Shown one piece after another: positions 62,654 to 64,000 of a stretch of 64,000 bases of DNA. The position numbers and the translations under genes were made by a program. A model generated the notes under the pieces. The model made no database searches. It was not told the origin of the DNA and was given only the letters and a program-made list of their open reading frames with translations. This DNA comes from Lamellibrachia luymesi (lineage: Eukaryota; Annelida; Polychaeta; Sabellida; Siboglinidae), in contig SDWI01000149.1 in NCBI GenBank assembly GCA_009193005.1, positions 225,221 through 289,220 of the forward strand, read 5' to 3'. Each line of letters opens with the position of its first letter. The first letter of the stretch is position 1.

Positions 62654-62845
62654 CCCTTATGAAAATATAGTATGGAATTGTATGGTATACCATGGTATGC
62701 CATGGTATTCCGTGGTATTGTATGGTATACAATGTTTACCTGTTTCAAAACACCATGGTATTTTATCATGGTTTCCCTGTTTCAAAGCACCATGGTATAC
62801 CACGGTTTCCATGGTATATCGTGGTATTCTACCATGGTTTATCCA
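62654..62845. mobile_element. TACCATGG-rich MITE, copy 2
   Basis: Starts CCCTTATGAAAATATAGTAT and shares TTTACCTGTTTCAAAACACC ATGGTATTTTA and TTCCCTGTTTCAAAGCACCA with copy 1 in the same orientation. The right end is not clear. Confidence 0.72.
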
Positions 62846-63114
62846 CGTGCATTTTTAATGTGTGTCATTATTGTTGCTGTTGCACAAATAAACATTTATC
62901 CACACAGGCGTGTCAGAATATGCCCCAGTCGTGTGCGGATATGCGCCAGTGTAGTAAGTCCATTTACATAACGTAACGGCATGATGTAGATGTTATTAAA
63001 ATATGTATTTAATTGGATTCGCCCGTATTTACGGATGCACGAGACAATACGTGATATATGACATATACGCCTTACGATAGGGATGCTCATCAGTAAACCC
63101 ATGTTTCATTATAG

Positions 63115-63240
63115 AGGGGATGTGACAGGAAGTGGAAGGTGGTCCTAAAAAATGGTGGGAGGTGGGCGGTTGGCCTATAAATAGGTGGGAGATTGGCCGA
63201 AAAAATATATGTTAGGTGGGATTTTGAGGTGGGATCTGCT
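63115..63240. repeat. Dispersed GGTGGGAGGTGGG repeat, copy 2
   Basis: GATGTGACAGGAAGTGGAAG, GTGGTCCTAAAAAATGGTGG and GGTGGGAGATTGGCC correspond to 51195-51350. Confidence 0.7.
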
Positions 63241-64000
63241 AAAGACAGTAATTTTATGACATGATAGTTAATGTGGGTTCATTGTTCATGTATCTTGACG
63301 TGTACAATTATAACATTGTTTTTATTCTGTGTCTTGGTTTTCTTCGTCGCATGGCTTTTTGAGTGCGCTGCAGTTGTGACAGATCAATATCACGCATCTA
63401 CTTCACCAGATATCGTCCAGTTTGGGCAATATTATTATACAATCTACACACAGTTATGTTTATATTATTTATATGGGCGTATTTGACCCCGAAGTAATAT
63501 TTATGGATATACCTAACAGGACATTATGATCTGCAGCCAGTTTGTAGTCTGCTCTGTAGCAAAGGCCTGAAATACGCGATGCATGTTCGCACATACCTAC
63601 GTGGTTATGCCCAAGTACCATAGGGCATATCTGCACACCAGTAATCAATACATATTGATAACATATACGTTTTTCTTAGTGGAGTTGAAGTTTGGTAATT
63701 GGTAGTAATAAACTACTAAATATACATATTAGCAAGGCTAAATTTTACCCTTCTAACATAAACGGTTCACTAGTTATGGCACATTCTACCTTAATTGTGC
63801 GGACATGCTCCACCTTCACATGCTCTATTTATTACGTCTATATGCCAGACAGCCAGCGTCTGCTTATCAGGATATAATCAGTTTGTTTGCGGTCGATGCC
63901 AGTGGGGGAACACCTAGTTATTCTGGTGGCTTTGGAATGGCTCAAGAGTGTATTCGTCACCAGCATTGAGTTGTAGCAACATCCAATAACCGGCTCCCTG
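63241..64000. other. Terminal stretch, no feature recognised
   Basis: AT-rich, only short ORFs without motifs, no repeats seen. Confidence 0.3.

Noticed and set aside
1..64000. CRISPR arrays, operons, prophage, rRNA or intact tRNA genes
   Set aside because: Tandem arrays have no spacer structure and lie in introns of an animal gene; the only tRNA-like sequences are degraded SINE heads.

Overview
The window is nuclear DNA of an animal, most likely a marine invertebrate (a bilaterian such as a mollusc or an invertebrate chordate; the phylum is not resolved). It is AT-rich, with small exons bounded by GT-AG sites, introns up to 11.6 kb, several transposon families and many minisatellites. There are no bacterial operons, CRISPR arrays or viral genes.

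Two protein-coding genes can be assembled, both on the minus strand. The larger, covering about 46 kb (13608-59399), is an orthologue of C-Maf-inducing protein (CMIP). I could follow 18 coding exons that join in frame with matching phases into a 677-residue protein. It has an N-terminal pleckstrin-homology-like region (exons 1-3), a helical middle (exons 4-14) and a C-terminal leucine-rich region (exons 15-18). The smaller gene (3853 down to 962, running off the left edge) encodes a type II membrane-anchored protein with the N-terminal part of a JmjC/cupin-type domain. Only its first three coding exons are inside the window.

Layout. 1-3853: JmjC-type gene, with a 32-bp minisatellite against the acceptor of exon 2 and two copies of a TIR element. 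3854-13607: intergenic, holding a CR1/Jockey-like LINE nested inside an RTE-like LINE, a LINE 3' tail, a dispersed 300-bp repeat, a Tigger-like MITE and two minisatellites, one of them probably in the CMIP 3' UTR. 13608-59399: CMIP; most introns hold at least one minisatellite or mobile element, including three tRNA-derived SINEs, a piggyBac-type non-autonomous element with TTAA target sites, an hAT-like element with an 8-bp target duplication, a 1.3-kb TIR element with promoter-like motifs and coding-like sequence, and a LINE pseudogene. 59400-64000: CMIP promoter with an E-box next to a palindromic CRE, a tiny ORF, an RTE fragment and two copies of an unusual TACCATGG-rich MITE.

The most unusual structure is at CMIP exon 10. 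A minisatellite of about a dozen units has as its repeat unit the exon's own 3' splice site plus the first about 25 nt of the exon, so the intron carries many decoy copies of the true intron-exon boundary. Other minisatellites lie within about 10-15 nt of the CMIP exon 6 donor and the JmjC-gene exon 2 acceptor. Minisatellites that include splice sites have been described in amphioxus (Adh locus). This does not identify the organism.
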